From: a virus | Virus record (IMG/VR): IMGVR_UViG_3300046721_000197 | Span: 1 to 51,860 of that record | DNA: 51,860 nucleotides | Direction: 5' to 3' (one strand) | Shown here: positions 25,501 to 32,818 of the stretch, piece after piece | How the letters are laid out: the number at the start of each line of letters is the position of its first letter | Numbering within the stretch: position 1 is the first letter of the stretch | Notes under the pieces: generated by a model | Told to the model about the DNA's origin: nothing | Seen by the model: only the letters and a program-made list of their open reading frames with translations | Database searches by the model: none | Translations under genes and position numbers: made by a program

Positions 25501-27182
25501 AGGACGGCAACCGGCTGGTGCTTGCCGGCAAGGGCGACAGGATTGCGGTTATGAAGAACCGCGAGCCGGAAGGGTTCATCACCAACCCTAAAGAAACATC
25601 GCCGCAGACCGGCGACAAGCTCACCTACAACGGCAAGGAATACACGGTCGATCGCGGCCGAGAGAACGAGATCGAGCAGCATGCCGTGCATGAGGGCGGC
25701 ACCCCGGTCGAGTATCACAAGAACGCTTTCGTATCCAAGTTCGTCGAGAACCGCGAACTGAGGATGATGAAGGATTACAATGACTGGCTGGATCGGTTCA
25801 AGGACCCGGAGAAATCGCCGTTCAAGTCGTTGATGACGCGCGATGCCGATACCGCCAAGAAGCGCGGGTGGCCGCAAAGCGATGTGCCCGATCTCAAAGG
25901 GCTCTACATGCACCCTGACCTAGAGCAGGTCCTCCACAACAATTACAAGCCCGGCATGGGGCTGCCGGACATCAACTGGCTGCGGGTGGCCAACCAGCTG
26001 GGCATCCGATCGATCTTCTGGAATCCGGTGCCGCATGCCATGAACGCATTCATGCACTATTTGGTAGGACGCGGTACGGATTGGATCGACCCGCGCAAAT
26101 ACGGCACGCTCGCCAAGTCGGTCATCGAGGGATTCAAGTCCGCCTATACCCAGGACCAGCTGCTGCAGGACATCAATCGTGCCGGCGGATCGTTGATCCA
26201 GTCCAAGATCGATAGTCAGAACATAGTTCGCAATCTTGGCAAAGCGTTCGATGCCGACCTTCGGAACAATCCCGGCAAATGGGAGCAGTATGCGCGAACC
26301 TACGGACTTGGCCACGGTATCGACGCTGTCAAGCTGTGGTACGAGCATGCCGGTAAAGCCCTGTGGACTTTCAGCGATGCGCTCATGGCTTCCCGGATCA
26401 GGGAGCTGGAGATGAACGGCATGTCGCGCGAGGATGCGATTGCCAGCGCCCGTGTCCACATGCCGGACTATCGGCTGCCGATCAAGATTTTTGGCCGCCG
26501 TCAGATGGTTCGCTTCATGTCCGATCCGAATGTCTCGGTATTCGGCCGCTATCATATGGGCATGCTCAATTCGCTCAGCACCATGATGACCCACACACTC
26601 GGTCCGAACGCTACTATGGCCGAGCGCAAGGAAGCATTGGGCAACGTGTTCGCCTTGGCGGCGCTTGCGTTCGTGGTCAAACCGGCGCTGGACAAAGCCG
26701 TCCAGAGCATCACCGGCAACAAGGACGCCGAGGTGAAACCGCGCGGACCGTTGGCGCCGTTGACCGGTGCTTACGGTGTCGCGACGGGCAAGAAAGACCT
26801 TGGCATGGTGCTGAGCAACGTCTTTACGCTCTCGCCTGCTATCAATGCCATAAGAGCCGGGTTGTCCAACCGCGACTTTGCGGGGCGCCGGATCGTTGAT
26901 CCGGGCTCGCCGTGGTACGATAAATTCGGGCAAGCTGCCGAATTCGCCACCGGGACGCTCGTGTCGCCGTACAGCACGTTTGGGCCCACGATTCAGCCAG
27001 GCTCTGCGCGCGGTTCAACTTTGCATGAATTTCTGTCGCAGATCACTGACACCAAGGTCCCGACGCAAAAAGAAGTTGCGGGACAGCGTTATGGGCAGAA
27101 GCTGAGCCTGAAAGAAGCCAAGACACGCGCCCAGCATCCGCGTGGGCTGATAGAATATGGGCTGGGGCAACTGACACGATGA
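22554..27182 (+). CDS. Very large putative ejection/internal virion protein (1542 aa)
   Basis: The ATG at 22554 overlaps the previous stop (TGATG). Residues 25-62 hold three copies of DDWAAFR. A Gly/Ala-rich amphipathic segment (about 85-130) could insert into membranes. A disordered Pro/Ala/Glu region runs to about 430, and poly-Gln occurs near residue 795. The C-terminal half is folded and helical, with conserved-looking stretches such as WLRVANQLGIRSIFWNPVPH and HAGKALWTFSDALMASRIRE. Size, position and composition match the large ejection proteins of short-tailed phages. No lytic transglycosylase signature was recognised. Confidence 0.6.
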   Translation: MADDDDDEDVDEQQQPDVAGQPAVADDWAAFRAPQAPTATDDWAAFRTSQTAQPADDWAAFRTGAQQQQQQPKAESPFWTTLRHVAHGLLPSAAGLAAIPGGIAAGAAIGLPEAGIGAIPGAFIGGSLAYMGARAAQDTGAKLLGFGDDLQMAADDAANPKSAVVGDILSAAPFLGPGAAPAAVRAGGALFGAGMEAFNQWKSGEDFDPARLAIAGAGGAFLTTPTRAGEALGTRAAAAIGRPELWHGTPGSDAAAGTAKEQPPPAGGTPGEGGAAAATPETTAPVGDRTGPEDLGKEAPPPAERQGVNVGETDPAQDAAIRAKMEPGGEAAAPATSAKLEAQFPRVPDAEEQARPLQPEEPQPTAPAEPTPTAATIDRALANRMLNQPRVLNTEAAKRGMTPEALKAQAQDVLKSPMAAPEPPPAPVATQEPAPPAQPPSASVKIGRGPRAKDEQLYSLLEYLAHNGGLQKDIPELKDIFGGKNRLIPGFGNLLRKDGMSLDQAWLKATREGRYLNDASDFEGRVAKTTTSDLLDLIDKEARGTRQYRVGSEGTTTAGERGRAAELNRVAIQRAVDGFSHDAGLGALDPKLYDRTVEIMEKEGVSSPDMALERAIMEHANQYEKDTQDQHVTVGHIEGWDVDDAAAARGDGRGVREAGAGPEPAGPPAPPDAGEVPRGAFEMGAEGKPQGVIPGTERIGEGELAQRRADERLRPTAPQRPADEGLFSDTHLQENLFTGGRDELMRQRLDAAEAAPSPAAHLRETAAMYREQGQEGRARQFEQAADAFERSQQQQQQQQQRQQPPRQPPGGRPPGTPPEPPRVPKEQLIEQGKLGDEKAFNLANKADDELNKLSTIPAADMLRYKGLGEEASKMHPEVKGKGGETIYNAIVNGTYDKLPANLRAGFEHATGDISKENAALRKELVDRGLIDNEADDPRYMKRVMKSAPVRVDDPITEGHIGRLPGMHDPSSTKELAFYGAQDKDGNRLVLAGKGDRIAVMKNREPEGFITNPKETSPQTGDKLTYNGKEYTVDRGRENEIEQHAVHEGGTPVEYHKNAFVSKFVENRELRMMKDYNDWLDRFKDPEKSPFKSLMTRDADTAKKRGWPQSDVPDLKGLYMHPDLEQVLHNNYKPGMGLPDINWLRVANQLGIRSIFWNPVPHAMNAFMHYLVGRGTDWIDPRKYGTLAKSVIEGFKSAYTQDQLLQDINRAGGSLIQSKIDSQNIVRNLGKAFDADLRNNPGKWEQYARTYGLGHGIDAVKLWYEHAGKALWTFSDALMASRIRELEMNGMSREDAIASARVHMPDYRLPIKIFGRRQMVRFMSDPNVSVFGRYHMGMLNSLSTMMTHTLGPNATMAERKEALGNVFALAALAFVVKPALDKAVQSITGNKDAEVKPRGPLAPLTGAYGVATGKKDLGMVLSNVFTLSPAINAIRAGLSNRDFAGRRIVDPGSPWYDKFGQAAEFATGTLVSPYSTFGPTIQPGSARGSTLHEFLSQITDTKVPTQKEVAGQRYGQKLSLKEAKTRAQHPRGLIEYGLGQLTR

Positions 27183-27358
27183 CACCCGCCAAGATGTCGC
27201 ACAAGGACGCGAACTATCGCCCTGCCAAGCCGGGGGCGCCGCGCCGCTGCGCGACCTGTAGCATGTACCGGACCGGCACCTCGCCGAGCTGCACGCTGGT
27301 CGAGGGCCCAATCCGGGCACAGGACACTTGCACTTATTGGGAAGCAAAGAGGAGATAG
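27179..27358 (+). CDS. Small four-cysteine protein (59 aa)
   Basis: The ATG overlaps the stop of the 1542-residue gene. The sequence has a conserved-looking Cys pattern: [20 protein letters not shown], then DTCTYWEAK, that is CxxC...C...C. This suits a zinc or iron-sulfur knuckle and recalls HiPIP-like four-Cys proteins in which the last Cys precedes an aromatic residue. I have seen similar small Cys proteins at the end of structural operons in rhizobial phages, but their job is unknown. Confidence 0.65.
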   Translation: MTPAKMSHKDANYRPAKPGAPRRCATCSMYRTGTSPSCTLVEGPIRAQDTCTYWEAKRR

Positions 27359-27362
27359 AGCT

Positions 27363-27662
27363 ATGGCGCCAATAGTCAGCGACCCCCAGCGCAAGGCCAT
27401 GTTCGCGGCCGCCAAGGGCAAGAGCACGCTCGGTATCCCGCGATCGGTCGGGCGCGAGTTCACCAAAGGCACCGGCCCGATGCCCGCCAGCTATGCCACT
27501 GGGGGGCCGGTGATCCAGCAATCGCGCAGCCGCTTCTTCAAGGCGCCCGACCAATTCCGAGAAAACATCGAACGCCAAAGCTATCCTAAGTCTGGCAAAA
27601 CTGGCGAGATGTCGAACACCACCAAGGATAAGTCATTGCCCGCGATTAAACCGCGCGCCTGA
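27363..27662 (+). CDS. Small basic protein (99 aa), last gene of virion operon
   Basis: AGGAGATAG lies just upstream of the ATG. The protein is basic and probably disordered at both ends ([40 protein letters not shown]). No family is recognised. It is the last rightward gene before the noncoding segment at 27663-27989 and convergent to the integrase. Confidence 0.6.
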   Translation: MAPIVSDPQRKAMFAAAKGKSTLGIPRSVGREFTKGTGPMPASYATGGPVIQQSRSRFFKAPDQFRENIERQSYPKSGKTGEMSNTTKDKSLPAIKPRA

Positions 27663-27989
27663 ATCCAGTTCCGAGTGCCGACGGACGATGAATGGTTCCT
27701 GTCCCGAATCACATAGCCCGGGAAAGCCAATGACGGTCAAACTCTCTCGTTGGTTGACATCAGACCGATCTGCGGAGTGTGGCACTCGGAAGCGTTTCAC
27801 GTGAAACTCAACAATCCTCTCCTTGCGCCACGTGGCGGCTTATTGCCTTCCCGGTCGCTACTGACATTCAATGATTTCAATGGCCCCGCGCTTTTGGGCG
27901 CTGAGCGGATATGCCTCCTAAGCCTTTGATTTCACAAGATCCTGGTAGTGTATGCTAGTCATCGATGTTCGCGTTGCGTTTACGGTGGT
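27663..27989. other. Noncoding segment between virion operon and integrase, probable attP region
   Basis: No convincing gene occupies these 327 bases. They hold an 11-bp perfect inverted repeat (TTCCGAGTGCC 27669-27679; GGCACTCGGAA 27781-27791), a parS-like palindrome (27794-27807), a second CACGTG palindrome (CGCCACGTGGCG, 27826-27837) and two close TTCAATG words near 27870. The segment lies at the 3' end of the integrase gene, a common place for attP. I cannot identify the core without the host attB. No tRNA fragment was recognised. Confidence 0.5.
27794..27807. promoter_or_regulatory. parS-like site (ParB-binding palindrome)
   Basis: GTTTCACGTGAAAC is a perfect 14-bp palindrome. It equals the central 14 bases of the chromosomal parS consensus TGTTTCACGTGAAACA used by ParB of Caulobacter, Bacillus and most bacteria; only the outermost T and A differ. 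The chance of this exact word occurring once in a window this size is about two in ten thousand. It lies 3 bases after the inverted repeat arm at 27781-27791. Binding by the host chromosomal ParB is predicted. Confidence 0.7.
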
Positions 27990-29219
27990 TTACGACGCAT
28001 CCGTTCCCGCCTTGTTCCGGCTCGCGGCGCGGCCTTTCATGACCCTGGCGATCGCCTTGGTGTCGTCCCGCGAGTAGGCTTGGGTCTGGCTGACGTTGCT
28101 GTGGGTCGCGGTGCGCCTAACGTCATCCATGGCGGCAACGTCCGTCCCTTCCGTGATCGCGCCGGCCCGGCTGTCCATGTTCCAAACGTGGTTTGGGACT
28201 CCGGCCGCAGTCGCGACCTTGCGCCACTTCTCGCGGAAGTTCTTGGCTTGCCACGCCACCCCGGTTGCCTCGCAAATGATCAGCGGCCCCTTCTCGGGGA
28301 ACTTGCCGGCCAGATCCAGTTCCGCCATGACCATCGGGGCCAGGCGCAGATCGACCTCGACCGGCTTCTGCCGTTTGCTGGTCATGTGGCGCAGGATCAA
28401 ATTGGCGTCGATCTCTTCGCCCCGGAGACCCCGAAGCCACTTCCATTGACCGTCGTGGACATCCGACAGTTCCGGCTCGCCCATCGGGACCCATTCCCCG
28501 ATCACATCCTTTTGCCGCAGGGTGCATTCGAACTGGAACGCCTGGGCCAGCGCGATCGAGTGGCGGCCGAGCTCGTGGGCCTTGGCGATGATGGCGAGTG
28601 CCTGGGTCGCCGTGATGTATTCCTTCCGGGGCTTGCCCATCTTGAAGCGCAGCAGTCCGGCATCCTCGCGCAACCGCCGGCATTCGGGATCTCCGCGCTT
28701 TCCGACCAAGGTGGAGCCGAACGCGAAGAGTGTGCGGAGCTGCCCGACCTTGCCATGGGCTGACGGGGTCCGGCCGTCCGAGGTCCACGCCCGCCACCAA
28801 TCCTTGATCATGCGGGCGTCGATGTCAGAAAGCAGCGTGTCGCCGTAGTCCCTGGCGATCAGCTTGCACCGGCTGTCGTCGTTCATCCGGCTCGCGTAGC
28901 GAAGCTCCTGATACGAGGAATCCTTGTCGGTCTGGTAGAGCCGGATCAGGCTGCCCAGCGTGCCGTCGAAGGCGTCTGCGATCACCGGGATGCCGCCGCG
29001 GCCCCAGACCAGCATCTCGGCCTGGAGGCGGGTGCATTGGTCGGAGATCAGGGCGCAGTCCGTCTCGGAGGGCCATTCCCCGGCCCAGACGCGGGCGCGC
29101 TGGGGCAGGAACCCGCGCTTGATCAGATCGGTGCGGGCGTGCCATTCGGCCACCCAGCCGGATTTACGGGGTGCCCAAACGAGCCCCGGAGAGTCTGCGA
29201 CTTTGGGTCTATCGCTCAT
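27990..29219 (-). CDS. int: Tyrosine-type integrase (409 aa)
   Basis: The C-terminal half carries the tyrosine recombinase residues: Arg235 in CTLRQKDVIGEW, Arg351 in VWNMDSRAGAITE, His373 in THSNVSQTQ and the nucleophile Tyr382 in QAYSR. The HxxR box is unusual (MDSR, with no His at the normal place). Residues about 85-190 form the SAM-like core-binding domain and the N-terminus is basic. The start is taken at 29219; the frame extends further upstream through the preceding gene. It overlaps that gene by 11 bases. It would integrate and excise the phage at an attP probably in 27663-27989. Confidence 0.9.
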   Translation of the reverse strand: MSDRPKVADSPGLVWAPRKSGWVAEWHARTDLIKRGFLPQRARVWAGEWPSETDCALISDQCTRLQAEMLVWGRGGIPVIADAFDGTLGSLIRLYQTDKDSSYQELRYASRMNDDSRCKLIARDYGDTLLSDIDARMIKDWWRAWTSDGRTPSAHGKVGQLRTLFAFGSTLVGKRGDPECRRLREDAGLLRFKMGKPRKEYITATQALAIIAKAHELGRHSIALAQAFQFECTLRQKDVIGEWVPMGEPELSDVHDGQWKWLRGLRGEEIDANLILRHMTSKRQKPVEVDLRLAPMVMAELDLAGKFPEKGPLIICEATGVAWQAKNFREKWRKVATAAGVPNHVWNMDSRAGAITEGTDVAAMDDVRRTATHSNVSQTQAYSRDDTKAIARVMKGRAASRNKAGTDAS

Positions 29220-29535
29220 CGGAAGCTCCGGTATCGGCGAGAAGCCGTTCGACGGTGGCGAGGCGCGTCGCAAGCTCTGCATTCTCAGCCTGTATCTTGT
29301 CGATCTCTTCGTGGAGCGCCTCAACCTCTCCGGCGGTGATGTTAACGCGCGCCATGTCGTTGATGGCGGCCTTCACCATTCGCAGGTCGCGACGCAAGTC
29401 GTGGGTTGACTCAGCTATCAGCGGAATACCGCTGACTTTTATCTCGATTATCTTAAGTTGCTCGCGTACGGGCGCGAGCTCGGCCTGCAGCCCGTCTATG
29501 GCCCGCAGGATGGTGCGAAAATCGTCATCGCTCAT
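29209..29535 (-). CDS. Coiled-coil protein upstream of integrase (108 aa)
   Basis: Residues 5-100 form a long helix with heptad pattern (RTILRAIDGLQAELAPVREQ; EVEALHEEIDKIQAENAELA). There is no HTH or enzyme motif. The stop overlaps the integrase start, so the two are co-translated. It may modulate recombination or act as a structural adaptor; this is not known. Confidence 0.6.
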   Translation of the reverse strand: MSDDDFRTILRAIDGLQAELAPVREQLKIIEIKVSGIPLIAESTHDLRRDLRMVKAAINDMARVNITAGEVEALHEEIDKIQAENAELATRLATVERLLADTGASDER

Positions 29536-29562
29536 GGGTGGCCTCGATGTCCTTTGGCGTGA

Positions 29563-29772
29563 TCAGTCATGGGAAAGCTTCCGATAATAGGGGGTCACCG
29601 AGAACCCGGCGCCGCGAAGAATGGCCGGACCGGGGCGGCGCCTGCCGAGCAGAAAGTCAGAGAGGTAGGCGGCCGATATCCCGGCCTTTTCAGCCCACGC
29701 CTTTTGGGAGCTATGGCCGATCTGCTTCTTTACGACCGCAACAATTTCTTCATCGGATATATAAATTGCCAT
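29563..29772 (-). CDS. XRE-like HTH regulator (69 aa)
   Basis: Residues about 22-45 are a helix-turn-helix of the phage-regulator type (SQKAWAEKAGISAAYLSDFL), followed by LGRRRPGPAILRGAGFSV. The protein is only slightly longer than the HTH domain. It is expressed with the integrase operon and could control integration or excision genes. Confidence 0.65.
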   Translation of the reverse strand: MAIYISDEEIVAVVKKQIGHSSQKAWAEKAGISAAYLSDFLLGRRRPGPAILRGAGFSVTPYYRKLSHD

Positions 29773-29804
29773 GCCGCCGAATATAATCAGCGCATACGCT
29801 TACG

Positions 29805-30041
29805 TCAAGCCGATTTGCGCTCATGGGGGATAAGTCCGCTCGTCTTGTCGAACCAAGCCACGCAGGCCGGCCAATATCTCCGGTCCCCGAATAGCTTTTG
29901 CTTCTGGGGAAAACCGCTGGCCCGGTTCGCGTCGAGCGCCCGGATGGCCTCCCGCGCGATCTTCTCAGGCACGCCCATGCGCCGGATCAGCTCCGCGTCC
30001 GTGACGTACAGGGTATCGCGCTCGCCGGTCTCGTCCGTCAT
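29805..30041 (-). CDS. Probable excisionase-like DNA-binding protein (78 aa)
   Basis: The sequence LYVTDAELIRRMGVPEKIAR, then AIRALDANRASGFPQKQKLF and GDRRYWPACVAWFD, resembles small winged-helix proteins near integrases in rhizobial prophages. The pattern (helix, helix, basic wing, Trp) fits an AlpA/Xis type of fold. Location two genes upstream of the integrase on the same strand supports a recombination-directionality role. The assignment is inferred. Confidence 0.55.
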   Translation of the reverse strand: MTDETGERDTLYVTDAELIRRMGVPEKIAREAIRALDANRASGFPQKQKLFGDRRYWPACVAWFDKTSGLIPHERKSA

Positions 30042-30057
30042 CCGGTTAGCTCATCTG

Positions 30058-30339
30058 TCATGTTGCACACCGGGCGGCGGATGCCCGCACCAAGCGGTCA
30101 ACAGCGGCCGGAACTTCCGGGCCGTTTGGAACAATCTCAATGGCGATATCTTGCTCCTCGCCATCGATCTCTTTGACCGCCGTCAGGCTCGCCTCCTCGG
30201 TAGTTAGGTGCTCGCATTCATAACGGCCGCCGCTTTCGATGAATTGACGCGCCAAGGCTTCGATGTCGGACGGGCGATCAATTTCCACATCCCGCGGCCG
30301 GCCATCGGGGCGTAGGTACTGCGTGAAAGGTATTGTCAT
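30058..30339 (-). CDS. Conserved hypothetical phage protein (93 aa)
   Basis: The ATG at 30339 is preferred over 30375, which would add 12 residues overlapping the upstream gene. The sequence pattern FTQYLRPDGRPRDVEIDRP, then ALARQFIESGGRYECEHLTT and SLTAVKEIDGEEQDIAIEIV, is familiar from rhizobial phages. No function is known to me. It looks like a small alpha/beta fold without catalytic residues. Confidence 0.65.
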   Translation of the reverse strand: MTIPFTQYLRPDGRPRDVEIDRPSDIEALARQFIESGGRYECEHLTTEEASLTAVKEIDGEEQDIAIEIVPNGPEVPAAVDRLVRASAARCAT

Positions 30340-30371
30340 TCCTTCATCCCCTCTGGTGCCGGTGTAACGGA

Positions 30372-30782
30372 TCACCGCTTGCCATCGACCAAAGACGGGT
30401 AGCGGGAATTAAGCTTGCTGAGTTCGTCGCTAAAGAATTGGCCCTCGGTCTTGTGCTTCAGTTCATCTCGATAGGCCTGGCCGGTCGCGTCGTCGTCCCT
30501 GTCGTTGTAGACGCCGGGAGGTGGCCCCGGCTGCCGGGGATCGTCGGCCGTCCGCCTTTCGAGAATGGTGTAACCCTCCAGAATCTTCTCGGTAGCGGCC
30601 TTGCGGCTGGCGATACCGTCGTCGATCCGGCGGGCCTCGTCGTTGGCCTGGCCCAGGACGATGTCGGCCACCGACTTGGCTCGGTCGAGCTCGGCCTGCG
30701 CCTTGGTCAACTGATCCTGCGCGGCCTGCACGATGGCCTTGGCCAGATCCTCGCCCAGCTTCACGATGTCGTCTGAGTTCAT
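30372..30782 (-). CDS. Helical hypothetical protein (136 aa)
   Basis: The ATG at 30782 overlaps the stop of the upstream gene. Residues 1-85 are a long amphipathic helix (VKLGEDLAKAIVQAAQDQLT; ELDRAKSVADIVLGQANDEA), followed by a Pro/Asp-rich linker and a short helical end. No domain is recognised. It is part of the leftward early operon. Confidence 0.55.
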   Translation of the reverse strand: MNSDDIVKLGEDLAKAIVQAAQDQLTKAQAELDRAKSVADIVLGQANDEARRIDDGIASRKAATEKILEGYTILERRTADDPRQPGPPPGVYNDRDDDATGQAYRDELKHKTEGQFFSDELSKLNSRYPSLVDGKR

Positions 30783-30991
30783 GCCTCTTCTCCGTCGAGG
30801 TTCCACGTTCTGAGTTTCAGTTCCAAGCGCCGCTGCTTTAGGGCGTCGGCGATCTCGATCTGATCGACGGCGAATACGGTGACCAGCATCGCGGCGAGGT
30901 CCATGACGTCCATCTCGTCGCGCAGGCGCTCGATGCGCCGCAGTGGCACGGTGGCAGCGATCTCGTCGGCGGATATTTGGGTACGGCTCAT
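30779..30991 (-). CDS. Hypothetical protein (70 aa)
   Basis: The gene starts just after the membrane-protein gene (4-base gap) and overlaps the next gene by 4 bases. The sequence has ISADEIAATVPLRRIERLRD and LAAMLVTVFAVDQIEIADAL, two amphipathic helices. No family is recognised. Confidence 0.5.
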   Translation of the reverse strand: MSRTQISADEIAATVPLRRIERLRDEMDVMDLAAMLVTVFAVDQIEIADALKQRRLELKLRTWNLDGEEA

Positions 30992-30995
30992 GGCG

Positions 30996-31238
30996 TTAAT
31001 TTTCTTCTGGCGGCATCAGCAGCACGACTGCCATGACCCCGAACAGGAAGCTGGCGGCGGTCTGCAGGGCTGGAAACCAGCCGCCAGTGATCCAGGACCA
31101 GCCGGTTACGGCAACGGCCGTCACGGCGATGACCGGGTCCATACGGCGGAACGGGCCATAGAGCGTCTGGCTGCCCCAGTCCTGAATGTGGTCCACCAGG
31201 CGCACGAGCCCGAGCGGTATCGGGATTTGCATGGTCAT
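30996..31238 (-). CDS. Small membrane protein (80 aa)
   Basis: A GGAGGAAA ribosome site precedes the ATG at 31238. Residues about 35-75 hold two hydrophobic segments (VIAVTAVAVTGWSWITGGWF; SFLFGVMAVVLLM), so this is a small two-pass inner-membrane protein with a short charged end. Holin or superinfection-exclusion roles are possible. It sits in the leftward early operon, which argues more for exclusion than lysis, but nothing in the sequence decides this. Confidence 0.6.
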   Translation of the reverse strand: MTMQIPIPLGLVRLVDHIQDWGSQTLYGPFRRMDPVIAVTAVAVTGWSWITGGWFPALQTAASFLFGVMAVVLLMPPEEN

Positions 31239-31360
31239 TTTCCTCCACGTTCGCTGCTCTTGACCTGGATACGCTTCTTACGACCGTTCTTGAGGCGGAT
31301 GACTCGCCAATGGGCGGCCACCTTGTGGCGTCGTTTTCGGTTGGGTCTATGCCTAGTCAC
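31235..31360 (-). CDS. Small very basic protein (41 aa), GTG start
   Basis: A GTG at 31360 opens a frame of 41 residues, VTRHRPNRKRRHKVAAHW then RLKNGRKKRIQVKSSERGGK. Its TGA overlaps the ATG of the membrane-protein gene, and its end contains that gene's ribosome site. This coupling and the strong basic bias support coding, but the start lacks a clear ribosome site. A nucleic-acid-binding role would fit the charge. Confidence 0.4.
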   Translation of the reverse strand: MTRHRPNRKRRHKVAAHWRVIRLKNGRKKRIQVKSSERGGK

Positions 31361-31365
31361 AAAGT

Positions 31366-31414
31366 GGCCCGCCGGGCGGGATGCCGATGGATGGCGGTAT
31401 CATCCCGGCGGGCC
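31366..31414 (-). terminator. Strong hairpin after the PEP-CTERM-like gene
   Basis: GGCCCGCCGGG (31366-31376) and CCCGGCGGGCC (31404-31414) form a perfect 11-bp GC stem around a smaller inner hairpin. A second stem, GCTGACG/CGTCAGC, lies near 31418-31446, closer to the end of the 31458-32117 gene. Neither has a long T run. They probably attenuate transcription or protect the 3' end between the exported-protein gene and the genes downstream. Confidence 0.5.
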
Positions 31415-31457
31415 TGTACGCTGACGGAGCGGGAAGCAACGTCAGCCTACTCTTGCA

Positions 31458-32117
31458 CTACGCAACGCCACACTGTTTGCGGAGGCTGCGCACCAAGCCA
31501 CCCAAACCAAGCAATCCGGCCGCAAAGAAGCCAAGAGCGCCAGGCAGCGGGGTGGCCGCCAAGGTGGCGTCGAAGTTGGTCAGCAGCACGTTGGCGTTGC
31601 AGCCGGAACCGCAAGCGCCAACGCCGGAACCGAAGTAGAAAAAGTTGTAGTTGTCCCAACCACCGGCGAGGGTGTGGAAGCCCTCGTCGCCGGTGCCGCT
31701 GCTCTGGGCGAGTAGCGTGAACTGGAACGGATGGGCGTCGTTCGAACCGAACACTTTCCAGCCCTCGCCCTGGGTGGTCGAGCCCATCTGGAAGGTGAAG
31801 GAGTTGATGTCCAAGAGGCCCAATAGGCCGTCCAGGTTCAACTGGACGAAGTTGCCCCCGGTGATTTCGTGATCGCCGGATGCGTCATTGTTGAGGCCGA
31901 GACCGTTCTCGTCACCGCCTCCGTTCTTGCCGAACAGGGCGGTGCCAGCATCACTGGCCGTGAAGCCACGAGCACTGAGGCCAAACCCGCCGGCCGTGAA
32001 GGTCTGCGTGTTGGGCAGCACGCCGAGATGGTCCTGGAAGTTCCAGTCGAGGATGGTGGCCGAAGCCGGTAGAGTGAGCGCCGCCAGGATGGCGGTCGTA
32101 GCTAGAAGCTTCTTCAT
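31458..32117 (-). CDS. PEP-CTERM-like exported protein (219 aa)
   Basis: Residues 1-20 are a clear signal peptide (KKLLATTAILAALTLPASA). The mature part is Gly/Asn/Thr-rich and beta-like. The C-terminus has the sorting-signal pattern: a proline box (PLPGALG), a hydrophobic helix (FFAAGLLGLGGLV) and an Arg/Lys tail (RSLRKQ). The usual P-E-P is P-L-P here. In hosts with exosortase such proteins are processed and sent to the surface or extracellular matrix. GAGG lies before the ATG. It is flanked by a gap upstream and strong hairpins downstream, as lysogenic-conversion genes often are. Confidence 0.75.
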   Translation of the reverse strand: MKKLLATTAILAALTLPASATILDWNFQDHLGVLPNTQTFTAGGFGLSARGFTASDAGTALFGKNGGGDENGLGLNNDASGDHEITGGNFVQLNLDGLLGLLDINSFTFQMGSTTQGEGWKVFGSNDAHPFQFTLLAQSSGTGDEGFHTLAGGWDNYNFFYFGSGVGACGSGCNANVLLTNFDATLAATPLPGALGFFAAGLLGLGGLVRSLRKQCGVA

Positions 32118-32153
32118 TTCTGTTACCTCATGTGAAAGTGTTTGATTCCCAGA

Positions 32154-32477
32154 TCAGCTTTTGTTGATTGCATCGCCCTCCTTTACTCCATCCATCCCAT
32201 GCCGAGCGGCCACGTAATCGATGTAGCCGCCGCCAGCAATCCATTCACCGCACAGGCACCATTTGCCGTACCTGATGCAGCGGATGTCCAATCCGTAGAA
32301 ATCGCGGAGCTGAAACAAGGCGTTCTTGTTCTTGCCTAGAATGACCATGGGTATGACGACGCCTGGCGTGGACTGGAACAGGTCCCATATCTTGCGCAGA
32401 TGGGTGCCCTCACGCGGAATGCGATTCGTATGCCCCATGCCGTTGCCCTTCATCCGCGCCGCCGAGATCGTCCTCAT
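32154..32477 (-). CDS. Hypothetical protein (107 aa)
   Basis: Mixed alpha/beta with a motif IRCIRYGKWCLCGEWIAGGG near the middle; the three cysteines could bind metal. The N-terminus is basic. The start overlaps the preceding gene by 4 bases. The family is not recognised. Confidence 0.5.
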   Translation of the reverse strand: MRTISAARMKGNGMGHTNRIPREGTHLRKIWDLFQSTPGVVIPMVILGKNKNALFQLRDFYGLDIRCIRYGKWCLCGEWIAGGGYIDYVAARHGMDGVKEGDAINKS

Positions 32478-32818
32478 CGATTACATCTCCAGTACCGCCA
32501 TCCGTTCTCGCGCGTGTACCAAGTCCGCCCGCGCGCCCCGCAGACCGGATCGGCGTGTGGCTTGGGCGGCGGCGCCTCAGCAACCACGGCCGGCGGCTCG
32601 ATCAGCTCGGCGACCGGAGGCGGCGGGGGCACCGGCTTCGGCGGAGGCGGTGGCGGCTTCGGGACCGATAGCCGATCCGCCTTCGCCGGCGGCGGCTCGA
32701 CGAGCAACGACACCGACGCCGGCTTGGCAGCGGATGGCTTTGCCGCATATCCGCGCAGCGACACCGTCACCAACAACACCGCGATGGCGGCGACCGTCAC
32801 GGAATAGATCGCCCTCAT
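32474..32818 (-). CDS. Membrane-anchored proline-rich protein (114 aa)
   Basis: Residues 1-25 are a hydrophobic anchor or uncleaved signal (AIYSVTVAAIAVLLVTVSL). A Pro/Ala-rich periplasmic linker follows (about 30-90, with a run of PPPPP). The C-terminal 25 residues contain CGARGRTWYTRENGWRYWRC, with two cysteines able to form a disulfide. The architecture, anchor plus stiff linker plus small Cys head, suggests a periplasmic function such as blocking superinfection. That role is speculative. Confidence 0.6.
   Translation of the reverse strand: MRAIYSVTVAAIAVLLVTVSLRGYAAKPSAAKPASVSLLVEPPPAKADRLSVPKPPPPPPKPVPPPPPVAELIEPPAVVAEAPPPKPHADPVCGARGRTWYTRENGWRYWRCNR

Noticed and set aside
24327-26933. 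Minus-strand frames of 239, 267 and 337 aa opposite the giant virion gene
   Set aside because: All are antisense shadows of the 1542-aa gene; no ribosome sites or domains.
27663-27989. A tRNA gene or tRNA 3' end as attachment core
   Set aside because: I found no cloverleaf or TPsiC-arm sequence in this segment.
28960-29587. Plus-strand frames opposite the integrase and its upstream gene
   Set aside because: They are antisense to a clear integrase with catalytic residues and have poor starts.
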